From: Bordetella sp. FB-8
GTDB taxonomy: Bacteria > Pseudomonadota > Gammaproteobacteria > Burkholderiales > Burkholderiaceae_B
DNA: 64,000 nt
NCBI RefSeq assembly: GCF_000382185.1
Contig: NZ_KB907784.1
Location: 2,992,633 to 3,056,632 of the forward strand
Direction: 5' to 3'
Shown: in pieces, positions 18,228-27,590 of the stretch
Position numbering within the stretch: the stretch's first letter is position 1
Layout of the letters: each line of letters begins with the position of its first letter
Notes under the pieces: model-generated
What the model was told of the DNA's origin: nothing
Seen by the model: the letters and a program-made list of their open reading frames with translations, nothing else
The model's database searches: none
Translations under genes and position numbers: made by a program

Positions 18228-19070
18228 TTAGCGAAGCGCTGGTGCTGCGCGCCGGGCGAGTTCTCTGATCCGCCGGGCGATTTCGTCGTCCAGCGGGGCA
18301 TAGACAATCATGCCCAGGTCCGGCCTGCCGTCGACGGAAAAGGCCGAATATTCCAGTTCGATCGATCCTAGCTCGGGATGCCGCAGACGTTTGGTGCCGC
18401 TCGCTTCCGTATGGCTCAGCACGTCGTTGTCGCGCCATAGTGCGTCGAACTCGGCGCTTGCGCCGCGCAGTTCCTGGACCAGATCGCCGACCTCGGAGGT
18501 CAGGCCGGCGCGGACCACGTCTGCCCTGAACGCGCCTACGACGAAGCGGGCGATGTTTTCCCAATCGTGCTGTTTGGCCCGGATGTCCGGATCTCGGAAC
18601 AGGAAGCGCAGGATGTTGCGCTGATTGGCCGGCAACGCCCCATAGTCGGTCAGCACCACGGCCGCTGCGCGATTCCATGCGACCACATCCCATGTGGCCG
18701 TCTTGATGATGGCCGGGCTGGCATCGAGCGAATCGAGCAGGCGCTGCAACCGCGGGTTGACGCCTTGGGCGACCCTGTAGCGGACTTCGGGAGGTCGTCC
18801 CAGTCCCAGCATGAAAAGGTGCTCGCGCTCGGTATCGGTCAGCATCAGGGCATGGGCGATGCGCTCCAGCACCACGGCCGAAGGCGCGCCGCCGCGGCCT
18901 TGCTCGAGCCAGGTGTACCAGGTGGGACTGATGCGGGCGCGCTGGGCGACCTCTTCCCGGCGCAATCCGGGTGTGCGCCTGCGCCCGGAAAAGCCGAAGC
19001 TGGCCGGGTCCAGACGTTCCCGGCGGCTTCTGAGGAAATCCCCCAGCGAGCTGGCCATCGCGACGGGCAT
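18228..19070 (-). CDS. XRE-type regulator with MmyB-like ligand-binding domain
   Basis: 280 residues (276 if the Met at 19058 is used). N-terminal helix-turn-helix (RREEVAQRARISPTWYTWLEQGRG) and a C-terminal PAS-like MmyB domain (about 110-270; NRAAAVVLTDYGALP, LRHPELGSIELEYSAF). This family typically represses a divergent oxidoreductase gene, and an SDR gene lies divergently here with only 99 bases between. Confidence 0.88.
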   Translation of the reverse strand: MPVAMASSLGDFLRSRRERLDPASFGFSGRRRTPGLRREEVAQRARISPTWYTWLEQGRGGAPSAVVLERIAHALMLTDTEREHLFMLGLGRPPEVRYRVAQGVNPRLQRLLDSLDASPAIIKTATWDVVAWNRAAAVVLTDYGALPANQRNILRFLFRDPDIRAKQHDWENIARFVVGAFRADVVRAGLTSEVGDLVQELRGASAEFDALWRDNDVLSHTEASGTKRLRHPELGSIELEYSAFSVDGRPDLGMIVYAPLDDEIARRIRELARRAAPALR

Positions 19071-19096
19071 GGACGAACCTGTTAGTTTTTTTACTA

Positions 19097-19107
19097 TGAT
19101 CAGATCA
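19097..19107. promoter_or_regulatory. Palindrome TGATC-A-GATCA between XRE regulator and SDR gene
   Basis: This is an 11-bp palindrome in the AT-rich 99-base divergent promoter region. It is a plausible operator for the XRE regulator, but short palindromes also occur by chance. Confidence 0.3.
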
Positions 19108-19169
19108 CTACTTTAACGGGATAAAAAAAGCGTGAATAGTGTTGGGCTGACGATCACGGAGTCTTCACC

Positions 19170-20060
19170 ATGCGTATCTTTCTCACCGGCGCGACCGGTT
19201 TCATCGGTTCGGCACTTGTTCCCGAACTCATCGAGTCCGGGCATCAGGTCGTCGGGATGACCCGCTCGCAGGCCGGCGCCCAGGCGCTTGCCGCCGCGGG
19301 CGCCCAGACACATTGCGGCACGCTGGAGGACCCCGACAGCCTGCGTCGCGGCGCCGCGCAGGCCGACGCGGTCATCCATGCGGCCTTCGACCACGATTTC
19401 TCCCGATTCATCGAAAACTGCGAGAAGGACCGCCGCGCCATCGCCGCGCTCGGGTCGGTGCTCGCGGGTTCGGATCGGCCGCTGGTCATCACCTCAGGAA
19501 CCGGAATGGGTGGCGGCGGACACGGTACGCTGGCGACCGAACAGGTTTTCGATGCCAGCCATCCCAATCCGCGCATCGCCTCCGAGCAGGCCGGCAATGC
19601 CCTGCTCGAAGCGGGCGTCAACGTCTCTGTGGTGCGTCTGCCGCAGGTCCACAATACCTTGCGGCAGGGCCTCATTTCGCCGCTCGTGGAGATCGCCCGC
19701 ACGACGGGCGTCGTCGCCTATGTGGGCGAGGGCGCCAACCTCTGGCCAGCGGGTCATCTCTCCGATGTCGTACGCCTGTACCGGCTGGCAATCGAAGCGG
19801 GCGAACCGGGCGCGCGCTTTCACGCGGTGGGAGAAGAGGGGATCAGCAGCCGCGAGATTGCGCAGGCGCTGGGCCGGGGCCTGAATCTGCCGGTCGTCTC
19901 AATCGCCCCGGAGCAGGCCGCGGCGCATTTCGGCTGGATGGCGATGTTCGCGAGCCTGGACATGCCGGCCTCCAGCGCTTGGACCCAGGCCCGCCTGGGC
20001 TGGCGTCCGTCGGGACCGGCGCTTATCGCCGACCTCGACCAGGCCCGCTACACCGCATAG
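19170..20060 (+). CDS. SDR family NAD(P)-dependent oxidoreductase (extended/atypical)
   Basis: 296 residues beginning with the Rossmann motif MRIFLTGATGFIGSALVPEL, typical of nucleoside-sugar-epimerase-like SDRs. GGAG precedes the start. It reads divergently from the XRE regulator and ends at a GC-rich hairpin. The usual YxxxK motif is not obvious, placing it with atypical SDRs. Substrate unknown. Confidence 0.86.
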   Translation: MRIFLTGATGFIGSALVPELIESGHQVVGMTRSQAGAQALAAAGAQTHCGTLEDPDSLRRGAAQADAVIHAAFDHDFSRFIENCEKDRRAIAALGSVLAGSDRPLVITSGTGMGGGGHGTLATEQVFDASHPNPRIASEQAGNALLEAGVNVSVVRLPQVHNTLRQGLISPLVEIARTTGVVAYVGEGANLWPAGHLSDVVRLYRLAIEAGEPGARFHAVGEEGISSREIAQALGRGLNLPVVSIAPEQAAAHFGWMAMFASLDMPASSAWTQARLGWRPSGPALIADLDQARYTA

Positions 20061-20061
20061 A

Positions 20062-20095
20062 CGTCTTCGCGGGGGGCACGCCTCCCGCGAAGACG
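20062..20095. terminator. GC-rich hairpin between convergent genes
   Basis: Perfect 12-bp arms (20062-20073 CGTCTTCGCGGG; 20084-20095) that can extend inward to a four-base loop. It lies between the SDR stop and the glnQ-like stop. No U tract follows, so it is either a weak or bidirectional terminator or a 3' end-stabilising structure. Confidence 0.6.
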
Positions 20096-20107
20096 CACCC
20101 GCCTGAT

Positions 20108-20816
<709 letters not shown>

Positions 20817-20830
<14 letters not shown>

Positions 20831-21485
20831 CTTGCAGCCTCCTCTCCAGATAAGACGCGCACTTGGACACGGAGAAAATGATGATGAAGTACAGGACGGC
20901 GATCAGGCCCCAGATCTTGAACGACTCGAAGGTGGCCGCGATCACGATCTCGCCCTTGTAGACCAGCTCGATGATACCCACCGGGGCGAGCAGCGAGGTG
21001 TCCTTGACGGTTTGCGCGGCCTGGTTGACCAGCGGCGGGATCATCCGCTTGAACGCCTGCGGCAGCACGATATAGAGCATGGTCTGGATGCCGTTCATGC
21101 CGATGCTCGCGGCCGCTTCTTTCTGGCCGCGGTCCACTCCCAGAATGCCGGCGCGCACGATTTCGGTCACGTATGCCCCTTCGTTCAGGCTGAGCGTAAA
21201 CGCCGCGGCCAGGATCGGGTACATCAGCTGGCCGAACCAGGCGTTGACCGGCAGGATGGCCGGCAAGCCCAGCACGATGAAGAAAAGCTGCACCAGCAGC
21301 GGAGTGGAGCGGAAGATCTCCACGTAGGCCGAGGAGAGCCACCTCAGCAGGCTGAAACGCGACAGGCGCATCAGCGCCGCGATCAGGCCGATGATCACCA
21401 TGAGGACGATGGCCACGATCGCGTACTGGATCGTCAGGCGCAGGCCGTCCAGGATGACCGGCAGGTTTTGCCAGATTACATGCAT
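20817..21485 (-). CDS. glnP: Polar amino-acid ABC transporter permease (GlnP/HisM type)
   Basis: 222 residues, about five membrane segments, with the [14 protein letters not shown] segment and the permease loop [18 protein letters not shown] typical of HisM/GlnP permeases. It is the only permease here, so it probably forms a homodimer. It is 141 bases after the binding-protein gene, with a hairpin in the gap. Confidence 0.93.
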
Positions 21486-21557
21486 GAGCTTTGCCCTATG
21501 GTCTTTCTGTAATTATCTTGATTGACGCCATCGGTCGCGAAGGCCGCCGGGCAAAGA

Positions 21558-21593
21558 GAAAACGCGCAATGCTGGTCCGCACCGCGCGTTTTC
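21558..21593 (-). terminator. Intra-operon hairpin between binding-protein and permease genes
   Basis: Arms GAAAACGCGC (21558-21567) and its complement (21584-21593) are perfect over 10 bp with a 16-base loop. The hairpin lies 34 bases after the binding-protein stop on the transcribed strand. Such structures often attenuate transcription or protect the upstream message so that more binding protein than permease is made. Confidence 0.5.
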
Positions 21594-21626
21594 CACTTTA
21601 CCCAGACTGCGTGGACGAATGAAAGC

Positions 21627-22436
21627 TCAGTCTTTCACCGCCACGTCCGCCGGTTTTTCCACGCCATTGACCGCGCCGCTGCTGTCGCCGCCGAAGTACT
21701 TGACGAACAGTTGCTGGTATTGGCCGTTCTTCTTGATCTTGGCCAGGCCGTCGTTGATCTTGGCGGCCAGGCCGGGATCCTTCTTGCTCACGGCGATACC
21801 GTAGTATTCGCCGGTCAGCAGAGCGCCGACGGTCTTGACATTCGGATGCTGCGTCTTGAAATTGACGTTGACCGGGTTGTCGAAGACCACAGCGTCGGCG
21901 CCGTCGGTCTCCAGAGCCTGGTAGGCGCTGTCGATGTCTTGGAACTGTTTGATGTACTGGGGATCGATACCGTGGGAGGTCATGTAGTCGACCGACGACG
22001 TGGCTTTCTTGGTGGCAACCACGTGGCCCTTCAGGTCGCCGAAGCCGGTGATCTTGGAGTCTTTCATGACCAGGACCGACAGGCCCGACTTGTAGTACGC
22101 GTCGCTGAAGTCGACGCTGTGCATGCGGCTGGTCTTGATCGTGATGCCGGCCACCGCGGCGTCGATCGATCCGGCCTGCAGGCTCGGGATCAGGCCGCTG
22201 AAGGGCAGCGTCTTGATCGTCAGCGTCAGGCCCTCGGCCTTGGCGATGGCGCGGATCATGTCGATGTCAAAGCCGGTGACCTTGCCGTCGACTTCGGTCT
22301 CGAACGGCGGGAAGGTGGTGTCGGCGCCGACGACGATGGACGTCTTGCCGGCGGCCGAGGCGGCCGTGACATTCATGGAAAGCGCCAGGCCGGCGACCAG
22401 GGGGGCGGCGATGGCGAAAAGTGATTTGTTCTTCAA
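21627..22436 (-). CDS. glnH: Polar amino-acid ABC transporter periplasmic binding protein
   Basis: 269 residues from a TTG start at 22436, chosen because GGGAGA lies seven bases upstream and a good signal peptide (KNKSLFAIAAPLVAGLALS, cleavage near ASAA) follows at once; the ATG 17 codons upstream would bury the signal peptide. SBP_bac_3 signatures: GADTTFPPFE, GFDIDMIRAIA and SYAL-like DSAYQALETDGADAVV. First gene of the leftward transporter operon. Confidence 0.9.
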   Translation of the reverse strand: MKNKSLFAIAAPLVAGLALSMNVTAASAAGKTSIVVGADTTFPPFETEVDGKVTGFDIDMIRAIAKAEGLTLTIKTLPFSGLIPSLQAGSIDAAVAGITIKTSRMHSVDFSDAYYKSGLSVLVMKDSKITGFGDLKGHVVATKKATSSVDYMTSHGIDPQYIKQFQDIDSAYQALETDGADAVVFDNPVNVNFKTQHPNVKTVGALLTGEYYGIAVSKKDPGLAAKINDGLAKIKKNGQYQQLFVKYFGGDSSGAVNGVEKPADVAVKD

Positions 22437-22574
22437 GAGTAGTCTCCCATTCGGTAAAAATCCTTTGCCATGACGATAAGTCCCCATTATTTTACTGGGG
22501 TGTCATCAAGGGGGCAGATCAGAAAGTAAACCAAGGTAGATTACATTTTGTTGAATTCATTGTCCCGCAGCGCG

Positions 22575-23975
22575 TCAGGCATGGACCAGGACGGCGCCCG
22601 CGGTTTTGTGGCTGGCCGTATCGACGAGGATGAGCGAACCGAGCACCCGGGAGCGTTCGAACGGCGCGGCCGGCAGGGGTTCCTGCAGCACCAGCTCTAC
22701 GCGGCCGATGGCATTGGGTGCCAGCTCGGCGGCGTCCTCTTCTTCAGCCAGCGTGTGGATATTCAGGTGATGCACCACGCGGCGCACCTTGGCCTTGATC
22801 CAGCGGTGGCCGTGCAAGGCCCAATACACGCGGCCGGGTACCAGGGGTTCGTCGTCCATCCAGGCCACGGTGGCGCGCAGCTCGCGCCGTCCGGGCCAGG
22901 CCGGCTCTGCCGCGGGCGCGTCGAAATCGTCTTTGCCTGCCGTGGCCGCCAAGGGGGCCGCCACCAGCCAGTCTCCACGCGAGACGTCCACTTCGCGATC
23001 CAGGACGATGCCCGCGCTCTGGCCTGTGGTGACGTCCGCTGGGCGGCGCGCATGGTCCAGCACCTGGGCCACGGTGGCGGGCTGTCCGCTGGGAAACACC
23101 TGCACCGCGGTGCCGGGTGCGAAGCTGCCCGCGGCGACCCGGCCCCAGAAGATGCGCCGCCCCTGGCGGGTGTCGGCCGAGGCCGACGACTTTTCCACCC
23201 ATTGCACGGGCAGGGCTGGCGGCAGGTCGGCGTCGGGCGGCGTGTTGGGCAGACGCTCCAGGATCTGCAGCAGGCTCATTCCCTCGTAGCCGCACCAGCC
23301 TGGGCGGGCGTCCACCACGTTCCAGCCTTTCAAGGCCGAGACGGGGACGATGGCCTGCGCGCGGATGCCTGCCTCCTGCGCAAAAACTTCGATCCGCTCG
23401 CGGATGTGGCTGAAGGCAATGGCCGGGTCCTGCACCGCGTCCAGTTTATTGACGGCGAACACCAGCGTATGCACGCGCAGCAGATGCGCCAGCAGGCTGT
23501 GGCGGCGCGTTTGCGGCAGCAGGGTCAGATCGGGGTTGCGCCAGTCCAGCTTGGTCGCGTCCACTAGCACCACGGCGGCGTCGGCCTGCGAGGCGGCGGT
23601 GACCATATTGCGTGTGTATTGTTCGTGGCCGGGGGCGTCGCCGATGATGAACTTGCGTGTCTCGGTCGCGAAGTAGCGATAGGCCACGTCGATGGTGATG
23701 CCCTGCTCGCGCTCGGCCGAAAGGCCGTCGGTCAGCAGTGCAAGGTCGGTTTCGCCCGAGCGCTGCACGCCGGCCAGGTGGTCCTGCAGGACGGCGCGGC
23801 TGTCCACGAGCAGGCGCCCGATGAGCGTGCTTTTGCCGTCGTCCACGCTGCCGCAAGTGATGAAACTCAGGGCCGATTCATGATCGGAACTGTCCGCATA
23901 CGGCCGGGCCGCGAACGGCGTAGGTGCGACCGGTGCGGCCTTCGAGCGGGCTGGAGTCGAATTCGTTGTGTTCAT
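22575..23975 (-). CDS. cysN: Sulfate adenylyltransferase large subunit (GTPase)
   Basis: 466 residues. GTPase motifs GSVDDGKSTLIGRL, the switch region (ITIDVAYRYFATE), DAPGHEQYTRN and NKLD mark CysN. With CysD it makes adenylylsulfate (APS) from sulfate and ATP, driven by GTP hydrolysis. No APS kinase (CysC) domain is attached: the protein ends after the beta-barrel domains. The start overlaps the cysD stop (TGATG). Confidence 0.95.
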   Translation of the reverse strand: MNTTNSTPARSKAAPVAPTPFAARPYADSSDHESALSFITCGSVDDGKSTLIGRLLVDSRAVLQDHLAGVQRSGETDLALLTDGLSAEREQGITIDVAYRYFATETRKFIIGDAPGHEQYTRNMVTAASQADAAVVLVDATKLDWRNPDLTLLPQTRRHSLLAHLLRVHTLVFAVNKLDAVQDPAIAFSHIRERIEVFAQEAGIRAQAIVPVSALKGWNVVDARPGWCGYEGMSLLQILERLPNTPPDADLPPALPVQWVEKSSASADTRQGRRIFWGRVAAGSFAPGTAVQVFPSGQPATVAQVLDHARRPADVTTGQSAGIVLDREVDVSRGDWLVAAPLAATAGKDDFDAPAAEPAWPGRRELRATVAWMDDEPLVPGRVYWALHGHRWIKAKVRRVVHHLNIHTLAEEEDAAELAPNAIGRVELVLQEPLPAAPFERSRVLGSLILVDTASHKTAGAVLVHA

Positions 23976-24907
23976 CAGAAGTAACCGTCTTTCTTGCGTT
24001 TTTCCATCGACGCGTCGCTGGTTTTGTCGTCCATGCGCGTGGCGCCGCGCTCGCTGACTTCGGCGGCCAGTGTTTCGATCACGATGTCGCCTGCCGTGGC
24101 GGCCAGACTGGGCACGGGGCAGGTGCAGGTGATGTCGCCCACCGTGCGAAAGCGCACGTCACGCGTGACGACGGACTCGCCTTCACGCGGCGGCGTCAGT
24201 TCGGTCACAGGTACCAGCAAGCCTTTGCGTTCGACGACCTGTCGCGCATGGGTGTAGTAGAGCGAGGGCAAGACGATGTTCTCGCGCTCTATGTATTGCC
24301 ACACGTCCAGCTCCGTCCAGTTGCTGATGGGGAAGACGCGAAAATGCTCGCCGGGCGCGATGCGGGTATTGAACAGTGTCCAGAGTTCGGGCCGCTGCGC
24401 CTTGGGCTGCCATTGGCCGAAATTGTCGCGGTGGCTGAAGATGCGCTCCTTGGCGCGCGCCTTTTCCTCGTCGCGGCGCGCGCCGCCGATCAAGGCATCG
24501 AAGCGGAATTCCTCGATGGCCTCAAGCAAGGTCACCGACTGGTGCGCATTGCGCGGCTCGCCGGGGTGAGCCAGGCGCACGGTGCCGCGCGCCATCGAAT
24601 CTTCCACGCTGCGCACGATGAGCTGCGCGCCCAGTTCCCTGGCGCGCAGATCGCGAAACGCGGTGACTTCGGCAAAGTTGTGCCCCGTGTCGATCATGAG
24701 CAGCGGATAGGGGATGCGGTCCGCGCCAAAGGCTTTCTCGGCGCACTTGAGCATGACCAGGGAATCCTTGCCGCCGGAGAACAGCAGGGCGGGGCGCTCG
24801 AAGGCGGCGGCCACTTCACGCAAGATGAAGATGGTTTCTTCCTCCAGGGCGTCCAGGTGGCGGTTGCTGAGGCGACTCAGCACGGGCAGACTTACTCGGG
24901 CGTTCAT
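23975..24907 (-). CDS. cysD: Sulfate adenylyltransferase small subunit
   Basis: 310 residues with the PP-loop SGGKDSLVMLKCAEKAF and the PLLMIDTGHNFAEV and DALIGGARRDEEKARAKER segments typical of CysD. AGGA precedes the start. It catalyses adenylation of sulfate together with CysN. It lies 13 bases after cysH. Confidence 0.95.
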   Translation of the reverse strand: MNARVSLPVLSRLSNRHLDALEEETIFILREVAAAFERPALLFSGGKDSLVMLKCAEKAFGADRIPYPLLMIDTGHNFAEVTAFRDLRARELGAQLIVRSVEDSMARGTVRLAHPGEPRNAHQSVTLLEAIEEFRFDALIGGARRDEEKARAKERIFSHRDNFGQWQPKAQRPELWTLFNTRIAPGEHFRVFPISNWTELDVWQYIERENIVLPSLYYTHARQVVERKGLLVPVTELTPPREGESVVTRDVRFRTVGDITCTCPVPSLAATAGDIVIETLAAEVSERGATRMDDKTSDASMEKRKKDGYF

Positions 24908-24920
24908 GTTTCGATTCCTG

Positions 24921-25694
24921 TTAATTTCTGACGTGCAGGCCGCATTCCTTGGCGGCTTCGCTTTCCCACCACCAGCGTCCCGAGCGGAAATCCTCGCCTA
25001 CACTGATGGCGCGCGTGCAGGGCGCGCAGCCTATGCTGGGAAAGAACCGGTCGTGCAGTGGGTTGTAGTCCACGTTCTGGGCAGCGATGTAGTGCCACAC
25101 GTCGCCCCAGGTCCAGTCGGCCAGCGGATTGAACTTGGTCAAACCCTTGGTCTGAACTTCGCTGGCATCGACGGCGGGCACGTCGGCGCGGGCGTTGGAC
25201 TGCTCGCGGCGCAATCCGGTGATCCAGCCGCTTTTGCCCGTCAGCGCACGTGCCAGCGGCTCCATCTTGCGGATGTTGCAGCAAGCCTTGCGCAGGTCGA
25301 TGTCGCGGTACATGGCGTTCTGCCCGTGATCGCGGATGAAATGCACTACCGATTCGGCGGCTGGGCGGTACACGTGGACAGGGGTGCGCGCAGTGGCCCG
25401 CGCCTGCGTGCGCTCGAGCAGCGCCAGCGTCTCGTGATGTAGCGCCCCGGTTTCCAGCACGAAGACGGAAATGTCGAGCGTGAGCGCATTGATGAGATGA
25501 GTAATGACCACGTCTTCGGCGCCCAGGCTGGAAGCCTGCACGACCTGGCCCGGCGCTTGGCCGTGCTCGGCCGCCTGGTGCAGCAGCGCCTTGGTCGCCG
25601 CCAGCTTATCGGCGTAGTGCGCGCTGGCGCGCGCGTACAAGTCCGGCGCCCTGGTGGGCGCATGGGGCCGTGCAATCAGACTTTGCGTTTCCAT
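24921..25694 (-). CDS. cysH: Phosphoadenylyl/adenylyl-sulfate reductase, APS-reductase type
   Basis: 257 residues. It carries the two cysteine pairs that bind a [4Fe-4S] cluster in APS reductases (Cys138-Cys139 in KACCNIRK; Cys223 and Cys226 in GCAPCTRA) and the catalytic C-terminal Cys251 (ECGLH). PAPS-specific reductases lack the cluster cysteines, so adenylylsulfate is the likely substrate, giving sulfite. This fits the lack of an APS kinase gene in the operon. Confidence 0.93.
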   Translation of the reverse strand: METQSLIARPHAPTRAPDLYARASAHYADKLAATKALLHQAAEHGQAPGQVVQASSLGAEDVVITHLINALTLDISVFVLETGALHHETLALLERTQARATARTPVHVYRPAAESVVHFIRDHGQNAMYRDIDLRKACCNIRKMEPLARALTGKSGWITGLRREQSNARADVPAVDASEVQTKGLTKFNPLADWTWGDVWHYIAAQNVDYNPLHDRFFPSIGCAPCTRAISVGEDFRSGRWWWESEAAKECGLHVRN

Positions 25695-25702
25695 GGAGGT
25701 GC

Positions 25703-26509
25703 CTAAATTGAAATCAGTTTGGCGCCGGCCAGCACGAGCAGTACCGACAGTCCGGCGCGGATCAAGCGTTCGTGGGCGCGCGCGACCAGGCGCGAACCCA
25801 GCCAGATGCCCGGTAGCGAGCCCACAAGGAGCAGAGCCAGCACGGGCCAGTTCACGGTGCCCAGGGTTGCGTGCCCCAGTCCCGCCACGAATGTGAGTGG
25901 CACGGCGTAGGCGATATCCGCGGCAATGATGCGCGGCAGCGGCAGCAGCGGAAATATCAACAGCAGCACCGTCACCCCGATCGCGCCCGCGCCAACGGAG
26001 GTGAAGGTGACCAGCGTGCCGATCGCGGCGCCCAGCAGCACGGGCAGACTCCCGTGGCGCGCGCGCATCGCGGATACGGTCTCCTGGGGCGTCGCGGGTT
26101 CGGGCCGGCGCGGCTTTGCATGCCTGGAAAACGCAATCGCCTTATAGAAGGTGGCAATCGCCGTCAGCAGCAACGCGCCACCCAGCGCGGTCGTCATGAT
26201 GTGTTGCGCGGCGACGCTATTGGGTCCCATGCGATGCAGCACCCAAAGGGAGACAAGCGCCGCCGGGACGCTGCCCGCGCATAACCGCGCCACCACAGGC
26301 CATGGCACCAGGCCCTGGCGTGCGAGGCTCACCGTGCCGCCCAGCTTGGTGCAAGCGGCAAAAAGCAGGTCCGTGCCTACGGCAAGGTATGGCTTCATGC
26401 CGAAGACGACGACGAGCACCGGCGTCATCAGTGAGCCGCCGCCCACGCCCGTCAGGCCCACGATCAGTCCCACGCCAAAGCCGGCAATAACGAACGCGAT
26501 GTTGTGCAT
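25703..26509 (-). CDS. TauE/SafE family sulfur-compound permease
   Basis: 268 residues with about eight membrane segments and the family repeats (GLTGVGGGSLMTPVL; LVTFTSVGAGAIGVTVLL). First gene of the leftward cys operon, eight bases before cysH. Members transport sulfite, sulfonates or similar anions; here it may import sulfate or export excess sulfite. The 210-base divergent region upstream should hold a CysB-controlled promoter, but no site could be assigned firmly. Confidence 0.87.
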   Translation of the reverse strand: MHNIAFVIAGFGVGLIVGLTGVGGGSLMTPVLVVVFGMKPYLAVGTDLLFAACTKLGGTVSLARQGLVPWPVVARLCAGSVPAALVSLWVLHRMGPNSVAAQHIMTTALGGALLLTAIATFYKAIAFSRHAKPRRPEPATPQETVSAMRARHGSLPVLLGAAIGTLVTFTSVGAGAIGVTVLLLIFPLLPLPRIIAADIAYAVPLTFVAGLGHATLGTVNWPVLALLLVGSLPGIWLGSRLVARAHERLIRAGLSVLLVLAGAKLISI

Positions 26510-26719
26510 AGGCTCGAACTGTAGGTGAGCCGATAGTCAAAGCAAACGATTGTTTCGTGATTCCTTCATGCGCGCCGGAATATATGCCTTTGCAATGATG
26601 TCCCCACATATGATGGGCGGTCATATCGTTTCAAGAAATTGCAATATGGGAGGCTGACCGCGAATGCGGTATTAGGATAGAGGCTGCGACGCATGATCGC
26701 GTCCAAAGGAGAGTTCCGC

Positions 26720-27460
26720 ATGAAGCAGAGTGACGTCCGGGCCAAGGCATTTGCCATGCCGCTTACCAGTCCCGCATTTCCGATGGGGCCATACCGCTTC
26801 ATCGATCGCGAATTCATGATCATCACGTACCGGACGGATCCGGATCGATTGCGCGAGGTCGTACCCGAGCCGCTGAAGATTGTCGAACCCCTGGTCCACT
26901 ATGAGTTCATCCGCATGGCCGATTCCACCGGCTTTGGCGACTATACCGAGACCGGTCAGGTGATTCCGGTCGAGTTCGAAGGTCAGGCGGGAGGCTATAC
27001 GCTGGCCATGTACCTGGACGATCATCCGCCGATCGCGGGCGGCCGGGAGTTATGGGGCTTTCCCAAGAAGCTCGCTTCGCCGACGCTGCATGTCGACACC
27101 GATCACCTGCTTGGTACCCTCGACTATGGCAAGGTGCGCGTCGCGACCGGAACGATGGGCTACAAGCATCGGGAACTCGATATCGCCGAGCAGCAGAAGC
27201 GGCTTTCGGGGCCGAATTTCCTGCTCAAGATCATCCCGCACGTCGACGGTTCGCCCCGCATCTGTGAGCTGGTTCGCTACTACCTGAAGGACATCGTGAT
27301 GAAAGGTGCGTGGGCCGGCCCCGCCTCGTTGCAGCTCGAACCGCATGCGCTGGCGCCCGTGGCCGATCTGCCGGTGCTGGAAATCGTCGAGGCGCGCCAT
27401 CTGGTCGCCGATCTGACGCTCGGGCTAGGCGAGGTCGTTCACGACTATCTGGCCAGTTAG
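26720..27460 (+). CDS. adc: Acetoacetate decarboxylase
   Basis: 246 residues from ATG 26720, behind AAAGGAG. The Schiff-base lysine pair is in [10 protein letters not shown] (Lys116/Lys117), matching the known active-site Lys pair of the enzyme, and YHYEFIRM-like and [11 protein letters not shown] segments fit the fold. It converts acetoacetate to acetone and CO2. A strong terminator follows, so it is a single-gene unit. Its substrate links it to the 3-hydroxybutyrate dehydrogenase at 33345. Confidence 0.9.
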   Translation: MKQSDVRAKAFAMPLTSPAFPMGPYRFIDREFMIITYRTDPDRLREVVPEPLKIVEPLVHYEFIRMADSTGFGDYTETGQVIPVEFEGQAGGYTLAMYLDDHPPIAGGRELWGFPKKLASPTLHVDTDHLLGTLDYGKVRVATGTMGYKHRELDIAEQQKRLSGPNFLLKIIPHVDGSPRICELVRYYLKDIVMKGAWAGPASLQLEPHALAPVADLPVLEIVEARHLVADLTLGLGEVVHDYLAS

Positions 27461-27530
27461 GTGTTGGTTTATTGGATGCCCGGATGATCGAGGGCGCTTT
27501 TTTCGAACGCTTTCGCGCAATCCGGCAAAT

Positions 27531-27566
27531 GGATCAAGGCGAGCAGTGCCTTGATCCTTTTTTTTT
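27531..27566 (+). terminator. Rho-independent terminator after acetoacetate decarboxylase
   Basis: Perfect 10-bp stem (GGATCAAGGC at 27531-27540; complement 27548-27557), seven-base loop, followed by nine T. Confidence 0.93.
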
Positions 27567-27590
27567 CACTTCAATTAGCTTGTCCGAGTT

